This document shows, piece after piece, positions 50,813 through 62,488 of a stretch of DNA of 64,000 nt (position 1 is its first letter; each line of letters begins with the position of its first letter). The position numbers and the translations under genes are program-made. This DNA is from Actinomycetota bacterium (lineage in GTDB: Bacteria > Actinomycetota > Acidimicrobiia > Spongiisociales > UBA11373). Under the pieces are notes generated by a model. That model was not told the DNA's origin. It worked only from the letters and a program-made list of their open reading frames with translations, and ran no database searches. The stretch lies in assembly GCA_020444505.1 (NCBI GenBank), contig JAHLKU010000005.1, positions 1-64,000 on the forward strand, given 5' to 3'.

Positions 50813-52164
50813 CCACCACCGTCCCCGCCGCGGAGGTGGCGGATCTGCTCCGCACCTTGATCCGGAACCGCTGCGTGAACGACGGCACCCCCGATTCCGG
50901 GCACGAGCACCGCTCGGCGGCGACGCTCACCTCCTACCTGGGCGAGCCGGAAGCGCGCTTCGAGCCGCATCCCGGGCGGGTCAGCGCCCTGTGGCGGGTC
51001 CCCGGCACCCGACCCGGCGCGCCGCGCCTGCTGCTGCTCGGCCACACCGACGTCGTGCCGGTCAGCGAGGCGGGGTGGTCCGTGGATCCCTTCGAGGCCG
51101 TCGAACGGGACGGGTTCATCTGGGGGAGGGGCGCCGTCGACATGCTCAATCAGACCGCCTCCATGGCGGCCGTGATGCGACGCCACCTCACGGGGGAGGC
51201 CCCACCGCTCCCCGGCGACCTGCTGTTCCTCGCCGTCGCCGACGAGGAGGCGGGAGGCAAACTGGGCGCCGGCCACCTCACCGAGCACCACTGGGAGCAG
51301 GTGGCCTCGGAGTACGTGCTCACCGAGATCGGCGCCCCGATGCTCGCCGGCGCCGAGGGCCCGGGGCTCCCGGTGACCACGGCCGAGAAGGGCCCGCACT
51401 GGCGGGTGGTGCGTGCGCGCGGCGTGCCGGGCCACGGCAGCCAGCCGTACGGCACCGCCAACGCCCTCGTGCCGCTCGCCGATGCGATCGCCAGGCTCGG
51501 GGATGCCCCGATGCCGGTGCTGATCTCCGACGAGTGGCGCGCCTTCGTGGAGGCATGGGCGCCCGGCCCCGCCCTGGCGGCCCGGCTGCTCGACCCCGAC
51601 CTGATCGACGGCGCCGTGGAGGACCTCGCCGCCGACGACCCCGGCTTCGCCAGGTGGGTGCACGCCTGCACCCACCTCACCGTCAGCCCCAACACCCTCC
51701 ATGCCGGGGTGAAGGCCAACGTGGTGCCCGACGCCGCCGAGGCCGAAGTGGACGTGCGCCTGCTGCCCGGGCAGGAGACCTCCGACCTCCTCGACCACTT
51801 CCGCAAGGTGCTCGGTCCCGACGCCGTGGACGACCTGGAGATCGTCGAGGTGGAGTCCTCGGTCGCCGGCGGCTCTGCACCCGAGGGGCCGCTGTGGGAG
51901 GCGATCGGGGATGCGCTCGAGGCGGTGGCCGGGCACCGCCGCATGCTCCCGACGCTGATCCCGGTGGCCACCGACGCCCGCTACTTCCGCCGCAGGGGGT
52001 CGGTCGCCTACGGCACGGCCGTGTTCGACGACCGGGTCGGCTTCGGCGACCTGCTGTCCATGTTCCACGGCCACGACGAGCGGGTCAGCGAGGCCTCCCT
52101 GGGCCTGACCGCCGACCACCTGGCGCGGACGGTCGCCCGGTTCGGGGAGCTGACGGAGGCGTGA
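50809..52164 (+). CDS. M20-family metallopeptidase
   Basis: A 451-residue di-zinc aminoacylase/dipeptidase of family M20. LLLGHTDVVP supplies the first metal His and catalytic Asp, WGRGAVDML the bridging Asp, and VADEEAGG the catalytic Glu and next ligand. A dimerisation domain (HTLVSPNTLHAG region, VKANVVPDAAEAEVDVRLLPG) and the last ligand (MFHGHDERV) follow. Family members cleave dipeptides, acyl-amino acids or succinyl-diaminopimelate. Specificity here is open. GTG at 50809 overlaps the GNAT stop, and its stop overlaps the HAD gene. Confidence 0.88.
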   Translation: MTTTVPAAEVADLLRTLIRNRCVNDGTPDSGHEHRSAATLTSYLGEPEARFEPHPGRVSALWRVPGTRPGAPRLLLLGHTDVVPVSEAGWSVDPFEAVERDGFIWGRGAVDMLNQTASMAAVMRRHLTGEAPPLPGDLLFLAVADEEAGGKLGAGHLTEHHWEQVASEYVLTEIGAPMLAGAEGPGLPVTTAEKGPHWRVVRARGVPGHGSQPYGTANALVPLADAIARLGDAPMPVLISDEWRAFVEAWAPGPALAARLLDPDLIDGAVEDLAADDPGFARWVHACTHLTVSPNTLHAGVKANVVPDAAEAEVDVRLLPGQETSDLLDHFRKVLGPDAVDDLEIVEVESSVAGGSAPEGPLWEAIGDALEAVAGHRRMLPTLIPVATDARYFRRRGSVAYGTAVFDDRVGFGDLLSMFHGHDERVSEASLGLTADHLARTVARFGELTEA

Positions 52165-52934
52165 CCGGCACCGTCGTGCTCGACGTCGACGGCGTGCTGC
52201 TCCTCGGTGGGGAGCCCATCGCCGGGTCCGGCGAGGCGATGGCGGAACTGGAGGCGGCCGGGCTCCGGCTGGTGGTGGCCACCAACAACGCCACCCGCAC
52301 CCCCGCCTACGCCTCGGAGCGAATCGCCCGCCTCACCGGGTACCGGCTCGACCCCTCCCGGATCGTCACCTCGACCATGGCCATCGGGCGCATGCTGCGC
52401 CCAGGCGACGAGCCCGTCTACCCGATGGCCGAGCCGGGCATGGCAGAGACGCTGCGAGACGGCGGCGTCGCCGTCACCGGCGACCCGGCCGCCGCCGGGA
52501 CCGTCGCGGTGGGCCTCGATCGGTCGTTCGACTACGACCGCGTGACGGCGGCGGCGCGTGCCATCCACCGCGGGGCGCGCTTCATCGCCAGCAACACCGA
52601 TGCCACGTTCCCCACCCCGCAGGGCCCTGCGCCCGGCGCCGGCGCCATGGTCGCCGCCGTCGCCACCGCCTCCGGCGTCACCCCCGACGTCGCAGGCAAG
52701 CCGCACCGGCCGATGATCGAGACGGTGGCGCCGCTGCTCGCCGACGGGCCCGTGTGGATGGTGGGCGACCGCCCCGAGACCGACATGGCGTTCGCCGTCG
52801 CCGCCGGCTGGACATCGGTGCTGGCGCTCAGCGGGGTGACCGCGCGGGCCTCCGACGTCCCCGCGGGGTTGGAGCCCGCGCTGGTGATCGACCGGCTGGC
52901 CGACCTTCCTGCGCTCCTGGCTCAGCTGCGGTAG
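52161..52934 (+). CDS. HAD-IIA phosphatase, Rv1692-like
   Basis: A 257-residue HAD hydrolase of subclass IIA (NagD-like). The nucleophile motif is VLDVDGVLLLGG (DxD), motif II VVATNNATRTP, the Lys in AGKPHRP and motif III WMVGDRPETDMAFA. The cap lies between. In M. tuberculosis Rv1692, a HAD-IIA glycerol-3-phosphate phosphatase, precedes a small ORF and tlyA; the same order here (with a rhomboid gene inserted) supports orthology. The GTG at 52161 overlaps the M20 stop. Its end overlaps the convergent rhomboid gene by 13 bp. Confidence 0.88.
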   Translation: MTGTVVLDVDGVLLLGGEPIAGSGEAMAELEAAGLRLVVATNNATRTPAYASERIARLTGYRLDPSRIVTSTMAIGRMLRPGDEPVYPMAEPGMAETLRDGGVAVTGDPAAAGTVAVGLDRSFDYDRVTAAARAIHRGARFIASNTDATFPTPQGPAPGAGAMVAAVATASGVTPDVAGKPHRPMIETVAPLLADGPVWMVGDRPETDMAFAVAAGWTSVLALSGVTARASDVPAGLEPALVIDRLADLPALLAQLR

Positions 52935-53653
52935 GCAGCCGCCCCGCCGGACGCCGTCCTGGCCAGGAGCCACCGCCGGAACGGCAGCGTGAGCAGGGCT
53001 CCGAAGCCGAAACCCACCACGTGCGCCTCCCAGGCGATGCCCGATTCCTCGCCGGCGAGCAGGAACTGGCTGAGGAACCAGACCCCCAGGTAGACGATCG
53101 ACGGGATCGCCACCACCCACACCACGATCCAGGTGAGCACCCTGTGGCGGGGGAACAGCACCACGTAGGCCCCCATGACACCGGCGATGGCCCCGCTGGC
53201 GCCCACCAACGGGACGGTCGCATCGGGGTTGGCGACCACGAAGCCGGCGGTGGCCGCCAGCCCGGCGGCCAGGTAGACGAGCAGGTAGGCCGGGGTCCCG
53301 TATGCCTCCTCGACGTTGTTGCCGAAGATCCACAAGCTCCACATGTTCAGCGCCAGGTGGGCGATGCCGCCGTGGAGGAAGATCGAGGCGACCGCGGCGA
53401 ACCAGACGTTCTTGTCCGGGAACACCTCACGCCCCAGCGGGCGCTCGACGCACGGGCCGTTGACCTCCTGGATGTCGAGGGGGTCGCCCGTGGTGAGCTC
53501 GCAGGCGATGGCCGCGTGCCGGTAGGCGAACTCGGCCGCCTCCGCGTCGTCCTGTGGCTGCAGCCCGAAGTACACCAGCACGTTGACGGCGATCAGCGCC
53601 CAGGTGGCGATCGGCCGGATGGCCGTGGGGTTGACGTCTCGGATGGGGAACAA
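52922..53653 (-). CDS. Rhomboid-family intramembrane serine protease
   Basis: A 243-residue membrane protein with six helices. The catalytic dyad is Ser in LVGASGAIAG and His in AWEAHVVGFGFG; HGGIAHLALNMWSLWIFG has the conserved HxxxN oxyanion region. It would cleave single-pass membrane proteins within the bilayer. Four Cys/Pro-rich residues between helices 1 and 2 (ACELTTGD...NGPCVERP) form an exported loop that may hold a disulfide. The start is TTG at 53653, which gives the family-typical opening FPIRDVNPT. It sits on the opposite strand to its neighbours. Confidence 0.9.
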   Translation of the reverse strand: MFPIRDVNPTAIRPIATWALIAVNVLVYFGLQPQDDAEAAEFAYRHAAIACELTTGDPLDIQEVNGPCVERPLGREVFPDKNVWFAAVASIFLHGGIAHLALNMWSLWIFGNNVEEAYGTPAYLLVYLAAGLAATAGFVVANPDATVPLVGASGAIAGVMGAYVVLFPRHRVLTWIVVWVVAIPSIVYLGVWFLSQFLLAGEESGIAWEAHVVGFGFGALLTLPFRRWLLARTASGGAAAYRS

Positions 53654-53679
53654 GGCGCCGTCCTGTCCTCGGGGGCGGC

Positions 53680-53685
53680 GATAAT
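53680..53685 (+). promoter_or_regulatory. Leaderless -10 box GATAAT
   Basis: GATAAT ends 6 nt before the ATG at 53692 and would serve the small ORF-tlyA-nadK-recN operon. Confidence 0.5.
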
Positions 53686-53691
53686 GCCCGC

Positions 53692-53829
53692 ATGGATACT
53701 ACGCACGTGGATCTCCTGCTCCGGGACCTGGACGCAACAGACCCGGCGGACGCCGCCGACCTCGCCGTCGCCGTCGCCGACCTGCTCGGAGAGGTCCTCG
53801 ACCGCCCCGAGGCGGAGGGCCCGGCCTGA
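53692..53829 (+). CDS. 45-residue acidic protein upstream of tlyA
   Basis: ATG at 53692 opens a 45-codon ORF rich in Asp, Leu and Ala (MDTTHVDLLLRDLDATDPAD, then LAVAVADLLGEVLDRPEAEG), likely one or two helices. A -10 box 6 nt upstream makes it the first gene of the operon, and its stop overlaps the probable tlyA start. M. tuberculosis has a small conserved ORF (Rv1693) in the same place, so this is probably its positional equivalent. Function unknown. Confidence 0.65.
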   Translation: MDTTHVDLLLRDLDATDPADAADLAVAVADLLGEVLDRPEAEGPA

Positions 53830-54605
53830 CCCGCCGCCGTCTCGACACCGAGCTGGTGCGCCGCGGCCTCGCGCCGTCGCGCACCGCAGCCCGGCGCGCC
53901 ATCGAGGAGTCGCGGGTACGGGTGGCGGGCGTCGCCGAGCCGCGTGCCGCCAGCCTCGTCGACCCGGCGACACCGGTGACGGTGGTCGAGCCCGGCCCGG
54001 AGTGGGCGGGACGGGGCGGAGAGAAGCTCGCTGCCGCGGTGGAGGCCTTCGATGTGGACGTCTCCGGGCGGCGGTGCCTGGATGTGGGTGCCTCCACCGG
54101 CGGCTTCACCGACGTCCTCCTCCACCACGGCGCCGCCTCGGTGACCGCGCTCGACGTGGGCTACGGCCAGCTCGTGTGGCGGCTCCAGACGGATCCGCGC
54201 GTGACGGTGGTCGATCGCACCAACTTCCGCCACGCCGACCTCGACACCCTCGGCGCCCCGTTCGAGGTCGTCGTCATGGACGTCTCGTTCATCTCGGTGG
54301 CGCTGCTCGCCGCGCGGCTCGCCGCCGCCGGCGCACCCGGCACCGACTACGTGGTGCTGGTGAAGCCGCAGTTCGAGGTGGGGAAGGGGCTCGTCGGCAA
54401 GGGCGGCGTCATCACCGACCCTGCGCTCCACCGCGAAGCGATCCGCCTGGCCGCCACCGCCCTCGACCGCGCCGGGCTGGGAGCCCTCGGCCTCATCCGC
54501 TCGCCGATCGAGGGCGCCAAGGGCAACCGGGAGTTCCTCCTCCACCTGCGCCCCGGGCCTTCGTCCGAGCTTTCTGGCATGCTTGCCGACGTGACCGCGC
54601 CATGA
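53826..54605 (+). CDS. tlyA: TlyA-type rRNA 2'-O-methyltransferase/hemolysin-family protein
   Basis: About 259 residues: N-terminal S4 RNA-binding domain (RRRLDTELVRRGLAPSRTAA, SRVRVAGVAEP) and an FtsJ-like methyltransferase (LDVGASTGGFTDVLLHHGA for SAM; VVMDVSFISVALL; VKPQFEVGKG; SPIEGAKGNREFL). Mycobacterial TlyA methylates 16S C1409 and 23S C1920 and sets capreomycin sensitivity. The first ATG/GTG/TTG in frame is GTG at 53856, but that cuts off RRRLDTEL, the start of the S4 domain. The CTG at 53826, in a CTGA overlap with the small ORF, gives the usual N-terminus and is my choice. Overlaps nadK by 4 nt. Confidence 0.85.
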   Translation: MTRRRLDTELVRRGLAPSRTAARRAIEESRVRVAGVAEPRAASLVDPATPVTVVEPGPEWAGRGGEKLAAAVEAFDVDVSGRRCLDVGASTGGFTDVLLHHGAASVTALDVGYGQLVWRLQTDPRVTVVDRTNFRHADLDTLGAPFEVVVMDVSFISVALLAARLAAAGAPGTDYVVLVKPQFEVGKGLVGKGGVITDPALHREAIRLAATALDRAGLGALGLIRSPIEGAKGNREFLLHLRPGPSSELSGMLADVTAP

Positions 54606-55427
54606 AGATCGCCATCGTGCTCCACCCGTTCCGCTCCGAGGCGGCCGACGTCGCCGCGGGGTTCGTGGCGCAGGCCCAGGCCCGCGGCCACCTCGTCGAG
54701 ATCGCCGAGTCGGACGCAGGCCGGGTCCCGGCCGCCGCCGTGCGGCCCGACGGCGCCGCGATCGCCGCCGACCTCGTGGTCGGTGTCGGCGGCGACGGCA
54801 CGGTGATCGAGGCACTGCGGCAGGGCATCACGGCCGACGCTCCGGTGATGGGCGTCAACGCAGGCCACATGGGCTTCCTCACCGAGATCGAGCCGGCCCG
54901 GATCCCCGAGGCCCTCGACGCCATCGAGAGCGGCCGGTACCTCCTGTCGGAGCGCATGACGCTCGAGGCGCGCGTCGCCGGCAGCGAGCCCCGCCTCGCC
55001 ATCAACGACGCCGTCATCGAGAAAACCGTCACCCAGCACGTGATCCGCGTCGCCGCCTGGGTCGGCGACGACCGCCTCATCGGGTACCGCGCCGACGGGG
55101 TCGTCGTCGCCACCCCCACCGGGTCGACGGCCTACAACTTCTCGGCGGGCGGCCCCCTGGTCGACCCCGAGCTCGACGCACTCGTCGTGACCCCGGTCGC
55201 GCCGCACACGCTGTTCGGCAGGCCGCTCGTGTTCGGCCCCGAGGTGCTGCTCCGCTTCGAGGTGGAGGGGGACCGCACCGCCCGGATCAACCTGGACGGG
55301 CGCTCATGGTGCGAGCTGGAGCCCGGGGATTCCGTCGAGGTCGTGCGGGCCGCGCAGCGCATCCGGTTCCTCCGGCTGGCCCCGCGCAACTTCGCCCGCT
55401 CCGTCCGAGAGAAGTTCCACCTGCACG

Positions 55428-55435
<8 letters not shown>
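54602..55435 (+). CDS. nadK: NAD kinase
   Basis: A 277-residue kinase that makes NADP from NAD. VVGVGGDGTVIEAL is the GGDGT loop with the catalytic Asp, LAINDAVIEK the NDxxI motif, and GYRADGVVVATPTGSTAYNFSAGGP the diagnostic NadK stretch. Length is normal for actinobacteria. ATGA overlap with tlyA and an 8-nt overlap with recN keep the mycobacterial order tlyA-ppnK-recN. The longer frame opening at 52754 is read-through. Confidence 0.95.
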
Positions 55436-58728
<3,293 letters not shown>

Positions 58729-58729
<1 letters not shown>

Positions 58730-59265
58730 TGAGCGACCCCGTCCTGCTGGGCAGCCGGCGTCTGGCACGCGGCCGCGCCATCGTGGTGGCCCGCGACTAC
58801 CTCCTCGCCGGACCCGGCCGCTGGATGGTGCGGGAAGTGGTCCGCCATCCCGGCTCGGTGGTGGTGGTGCCGTGGGACGGGGAGGCGGTGACGCTGGTGG
58901 AGCAGTACCGCCATCCCGCCGGACGGCGCGTGCTGGAGGTGCCCGCCGGCAAGCTCGACGTGCCGGGGGAGGCGCCGGAGGACGCGGCGCGCCGGGAGTG
59001 CATCGAGGAGGTGGGCCTCGACCCCGGCCGCCTCACCCCGCTGCACGACTGCCTCGCCTCGCCCGGCTACACCGACGAGTTCAGCCACCTCTACCTGGCC
59101 GAGGACCTGGCCCCGGTCGCCCCCGACCCCCAGGGCGTCGAGGAGGAGCAGGCCGCCACGGTCCGCCTCACGGCCCCCGAGGTCGCCGCCGGCCTCGCGT
59201 CGGGCCGGTTCGACGACGCCAAGACCATCATCTGCCTGACCGCGCTCCTGGAACGGCTGCGATGA
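58729..59265 (+). CDS. NUDIX hydrolase, ADP-ribose pyrophosphatase type
   Basis: A 178-residue NUDIX enzyme. VPAGKLDVPGEAPEDAARRECIEEVGLD is the NUDIX box; the first Gly-to-Glu spacing is one residue longer than the standard form, as in mycobacterial Rv1700, the ADP-ribose pyrophosphatase that also follows pyrG. EQYRHPAGRRVLEVP and SPGYTDEFSHLYLAEDL are further ADPRase features. It should hydrolyse ADP-ribose to AMP and ribose-5-phosphate. TGATG junction with pyrG; ATGA with xerD. Confidence 0.9.
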
Positions 59266-60152
59266 GCCTGGACCGGGCCGTCGAGGAGTTCCTGGCCTCG
59301 CTGCGAGCCGAGCGGGGCCTGTCGCCGGCGACCATCGAGGCCTACCGGCGCGACCTCCGCCAGTACGCCGGGCATCTCGGAGGGCGCGCTCCGGATCCGG
59401 CCCTGGCATCGGCGTTCGTCGCCGACCTCGCCGCCCGCGGCCTGGCGGCGTCGACGATCGCCCGGAAGGTGGCGGCGGTGCGGGGCCTGCACCGCTTCAT
59501 GGTCGCCGAGGGCCTCGCCGACACCGACCCGACCCTGCTGCTGGAGGCGCCGCGGCGCGGCAGGAGCCTCCCCAAGGCGCTCCCGGTCGAGGACGTGATC
59601 CGCCTGCTGGAGGCGCCGGACCCGTCCGACCCGCTGGGGAGGCGCGACCGAGCCCTCCTCGAGTTCCTGTACGCCACCGGGGCGCGAGTGGCGGAGGCGG
59701 TGGCGCTCGACCAGCTCGATCTGGACCTGGCCGACCGCTCCGCGCTCGTCACGGGCAAGGGCGGCAAGCAGCGGCTCGTGCCCCTCGGCGGCCCGGCCGT
59801 GGCGGCCATCGAGGCTTGGCTGCCGGACCGGCTCCGGCTGCGCAGGGCCGGGCGCGACACCGGGGCGGTGTTCCTCAACGCCAGGGGAGGGAGGCTGAGC
59901 CGCCAGGGGGTGTTCGATCTGGTGCGCAAGCACGCTCGCCGCGCCGGCCTCGACCCCGGGGCCGTGTCCCCCCATGTGCTGCGGCACTCGATGGCCACCC
60001 ACATGGTGGAAGGAGGGGCGGACCTGCGAACCGTCCAGGAACTGCTCGGTCACGCTAGCATCAGCACCACGCAGATCTACACCAGCGTGTCCCCCCGGCA
60101 TCTGCTCGAGGTCTACGTACTCTCACATCCCCGAGGCGATCGGACCCGATGA
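59262..60152 (+). CDS. xerD: Tyrosine recombinase XerD
   Basis: A 296-residue tyrosine recombinase that resolves chromosome dimers with XerC at dif. The N-terminal SAM-like domain (FLASLRAERGLSPATIEAYRRDLRQY) precedes the catalytic domain with Arg in GARVAEAV, Lys in TGKGGKQRLVP, HVLRHSMATH, LLGHASISTTQIYT with the His and the nucleophile Tyr. No flanking att sites or integrase cargo are present and the gene order matches mycobacteria, so it is the housekeeping enzyme. The longer frame to 58872 is read-through. Confidence 0.93.
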   Translation: MSLDRAVEEFLASLRAERGLSPATIEAYRRDLRQYAGHLGGRAPDPALASAFVADLAARGLAASTIARKVAAVRGLHRFMVAEGLADTDPTLLLEAPRRGRSLPKALPVEDVIRLLEAPDPSDPLGRRDRALLEFLYATGARVAEAVALDQLDLDLADRSALVTGKGGKQRLVPLGGPAVAAIEAWLPDRLRLRRAGRDTGAVFLNARGGRLSRQGVFDLVRKHARRAGLDPGAVSPHVLRHSMATHMVEGGADLRTVQELLGHASISTTQIYTSVSPRHLLEVYVLSHPRGDRTR

Positions 60153-60499
60153 TGAGCACGCACATCTACAGCGAGGCGGAAGCCAGGCTCCGCGCCGAGC
60201 GCGAGCGCCTGTGCCACCAGTTGAAGGAGCTCGGCGCCACCGAGGGCGGCGAGTTGCGCAACGACGTCGACTACGGCGACGGGTTCGCCGATGCGGCGGC
60301 GGCGACCGCCGAGCGGACGGAGACGCTCGGCCTGGTGGAGAGCCTGCACCGGATGCTCGTCGAGATCGACGCCGCCCTCGCCAGGATGGAAGAGGGCACC
60401 TACGGCACCTGTGCCAAGTGCGGCGGGGAGATCGGTGCGGACCGGCTGGAGTTCCGGCCGGAGTCCATCTACTGCGTCGCCTGCAAGACCGCGGCCTGA
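60149..60499 (+). CDS. DksA/TraR-type C4 zinc-finger protein
   Basis: A 116-residue protein: N-terminal coiled hairpin (YSEAEARLRAERERLCHQLKELG) and a C-terminal C4 zinc finger (CAKCGGEIGADRLEFRPESIYCVACK) of the DksA/TraR family (PF01258). Such proteins enter the RNA polymerase secondary channel and alter initiation, often with ppGpp. The acidic tip DxxDxA seen in DksA appears as NDVDYGDGFADAA. ATGA overlap with xerD; a second ATG follows one codon later. Confidence 0.87.
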   Translation: MMSTHIYSEAEARLRAERERLCHQLKELGATEGGELRNDVDYGDGFADAAAATAERTETLGLVESLHRMLVEIDAALARMEEGTYGTCAKCGGEIGADRLEFRPESIYCVACKTAA

Positions 60500-60514
60500 A
60501 GGCGGGCGGGGGCG

Positions 60515-61207
60515 ATGTTCCACGCCAATGAGGTGCTCAACCTCGTCCTCTTCCTGGGGATCCTGATCCCCTCGATCATCCTCCACGAGGTCGCCCACGG
60601 CTGGGTGGCTGAGCGACTCGGCGACCCGACCGCCCGCGAGGCGGGCCGCATCACCATCAACCCGATCCCGCACCTCGACCCGGTCGGCTCGCTGCTCGTG
60701 CCGGGCGTGCTGGCCTTCTCGGGGGCGCCGGTGATCGGGTGGGCGAAGCCGGTCCCGGTGAGCCCGTCCCGCCTCGGCCATCCGATGCGCGACACCGCCG
60801 TGGTCGCGCTCGCGGGGCCCGGCACCAACTTCCTCATCGCCGCCGTCATCGCGATCGCGGGCCGCTTCGACCCGACCCCCGGGTGGACCTGCGCCGGATT
60901 CGGCATCGGGGAGCAGGGCGTGTGCCTCGGCGCCGGGCAGTGGGTGGACGCGCCGGGCCTCGGCGCCAGGCTCTTGCTGGGCGCGGTCGTCGTCAACGTG
61001 CTGCTCGGGCTGTTCAACCTGCTCCCCATCCCGCCGCTCGACGGCAGCAAGCTGGTCCCGCCGCTGCTGCCCGCGCACGCCCGCGAGGGCTACTACCGCC
61101 TCGCCCCCTACGGCTTCCTCGTGCTCCTCGCCCTGGTGTTCCTCGTCCCCGGCGGCCTCGAGTTCCTGTGGGACGCCGCCGGCTGGATCCTCCGGCTGCT
61201 GGTGTGA
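60515..61207 (+). CDS. Site-2-protease-family membrane metalloprotease (M50)
   Basis: A 230-residue membrane protease. Zinc site HEVAHGW is at the first helix, and NLLPIPPLDGSKL gives the third ligand Asp near the end. GWAKPVPVSPSRL and ALAGPGTNFLIA are typical of the compact group III site-2 proteases without PDZ domain. It cleaves membrane-bound anti-sigma factors or signal-peptide remnants in known cases. No candidate substrate is adjacent. There are five to six helices. It shares its end with the HD-domain gene. Confidence 0.9.
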   Translation: MFHANEVLNLVLFLGILIPSIILHEVAHGWVAERLGDPTAREAGRITINPIPHLDPVGSLLVPGVLAFSGAPVIGWAKPVPVSPSRLGHPMRDTAVVALAGPGTNFLIAAVIAIAGRFDPTPGWTCAGFGIGEQGVCLGAGQWVDAPGLGARLLLGAVVVNVLLGLFNLLPIPPLDGSKLVPPLLPAHAREGYYRLAPYGFLVLLALVFLVPGGLEFLWDAAGWILRLLV

Positions 61208-61683
61208 TGCGGCGGATCCTGCACCTCGCCCGCCGGTTCTTCGAGTCGCTGGGGACGCGCCCGCTCACCCCCGCCGAGCAGCAACGCGCCGCCGGGTGGC
61301 TCGAGCCTGCCGATGCACCGCTGTTCTGGTCGCAGCAGCCCCTCGACCAGCGCCACGGCCTGTCGTGCGCCGACCACGTCGCGGTCCGGTGCCCGGAGCG
61401 ACGCGACCTCGTGCGGGCCGCGCTGCTGCACGACGTCGGCAAGCGCCACGCCCGCCTGGGGGTCGCGGCCAGGGTCGTGGCGGGCGGTTTCGGCCTGCTG
61501 CGGCTTCCGGCCCCGGGGCGCCTCGGCACCCACCTCCGGCACGGGGCGCTGGGCGCCGACGACCTCGCTGCGGCGGGCGCCGAGGACGTCGTGGTCGCCT
61601 TCGCCCGCGGCCACCACGGCCCCGCCCCGGAGGGGACCGACCCGGCAGAGTGGGCCCTGCTCAGGGAGGCCGACGGCGAATGA
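61207..61683 (+). CDS. HD-domain protein
   Basis: A 158-residue protein with an HD metal-dependent phosphohydrolase domain: HGLSCADHVA, then LLHDVGKRHARLG with the His-Asp pair, and ARGHHGP as later ligands. The start is taken as ATG 61207 (TGATG with the M50 stop); GTG at 61204 gives GTGA and is equally possible. HD proteins hydrolyse nucleotides or cyclic dinucleotides. No specificity can be given. Position between the M50 and scpA genes suggests co-transcription only. Confidence 0.8.
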   Translation: MRRILHLARRFFESLGTRPLTPAEQQRAAGWLEPADAPLFWSQQPLDQRHGLSCADHVAVRCPERRDLVRAALLHDVGKRHARLGVAARVVAGGFGLLRLPAPGRLGTHLRHGALGADDLAAAGAEDVVVAFARGHHGPAPEGTDPAEWALLREADGE

Positions 61684-61708
61684 GCGGCCCCCAGTCCGGC
61701 AGGTTCCG

Positions 61709-61714
61709 TACGAT
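61709..61714 (+). promoter_or_regulatory. Leaderless -10 box TACGAT for scpA
   Basis: TACGAT ends 9 nt before the scpA ATG, and no ribosome site is seen. Confidence 0.45.
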
Positions 61715-61723
61715 GGCGGCGGG

Positions 61724-62488
61724 ATGACGTACGAGGTCACCACCCCGGTCTTCGAGGGGCCGCTCGAGCTCCTGCTGCAGCTGATCACGTCGCGCCGCGT
61801 CGAGATCACCGAGATCAGCCTGTCCGACCTGGTCGAGGAGTATCTCTCCTACCTCGAGCTGATGCGCGAGTTCGACATGGAGATCACCAGCGAGTTCCTG
61901 CTCATCGCCGCCACGCTGATCCAGCTGAAGGCGCGCCGCCTGCTGCCGGACGACGCCGAGGTCGACCTCGACGAGGAGCTGGCCCTGGCCTACGAGCGCG
62001 ACCGTCTCCTCTCGCGGCTGCTGGCGTGCCTGACCTTCAAGGACGTCGCGGCGGTGTTCGCCCACCGGTTCGACGCCCAGCGGGCGCTGGTGCCCCGCAC
62101 GGTGGGGCTGGACCCCGGCGTCCACCCGGCGCCCCCGGAGGTGGTGCTCCCGGTGAGCGCCATAGACCTGGCCGTCCTCGCCGGCGCCGTCATCGGGCGG
62201 CGCCGCGAGCCCGACGTGGACCACCTCGACCTCGACCTCCCCTCGGTGGCGCTGGCCATCGAAGACGTCCGGCACCGGCTCGCCGCCGACGTCGAGGCCG
62301 ACTTCGATGCCCTCACCGAGCACTGCACCCGCCCGGTGGAGGTGATCGCCTACTTCCTCGCCGTGCTGGAACTGGCCCGGTGGGGGCTGGTCAAGGCGTC
62401 CCAGGAGCACCTCGAGGCCGCGATCCGGGTCCGCCGCCTGGAGGGCGCCGAGGTCTCCGGCGACGCCGTCAGCGAGTGGGGAGGATGA
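61724..62488 (+). CDS. scpA: Segregation and condensation protein ScpA
   Basis: A 254-residue kleisin that bridges SMC heads in chromosome condensation. VTTPVFEGPLELLLQLI is the family opening; EYLSYLELMREFDMEITSEFLLIAATLIQLKARRLLP the N-terminal helical region; PVEVIAYFLAVLELARWGLVKASQ the C-terminal winged helix. ATGA overlap with scpB ensures paired synthesis. In mycobacteria parA lies before scpA (Rv1708-Rv1709); here that place has an M50 protease and an HD protein. Confidence 0.94.
   Translation: MTYEVTTPVFEGPLELLLQLITSRRVEITEISLSDLVEEYLSYLELMREFDMEITSEFLLIAATLIQLKARRLLPDDAEVDLDEELALAYERDRLLSRLLACLTFKDVAAVFAHRFDAQRALVPRTVGLDPGVHPAPPEVVLPVSAIDLAVLAGAVIGRRREPDVDHLDLDLPSVALAIEDVRHRLAADVEADFDALTEHCTRPVEVIAYFLAVLELARWGLVKASQEHLEAAIRVRRLEGAEVSGDAVSEWGG

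Noticed and set aside
59262-60152. Mobile-element integrase
   Set aside because: The recombinase has housekeeping XerD features and sits in conserved order, without attachment repeats.
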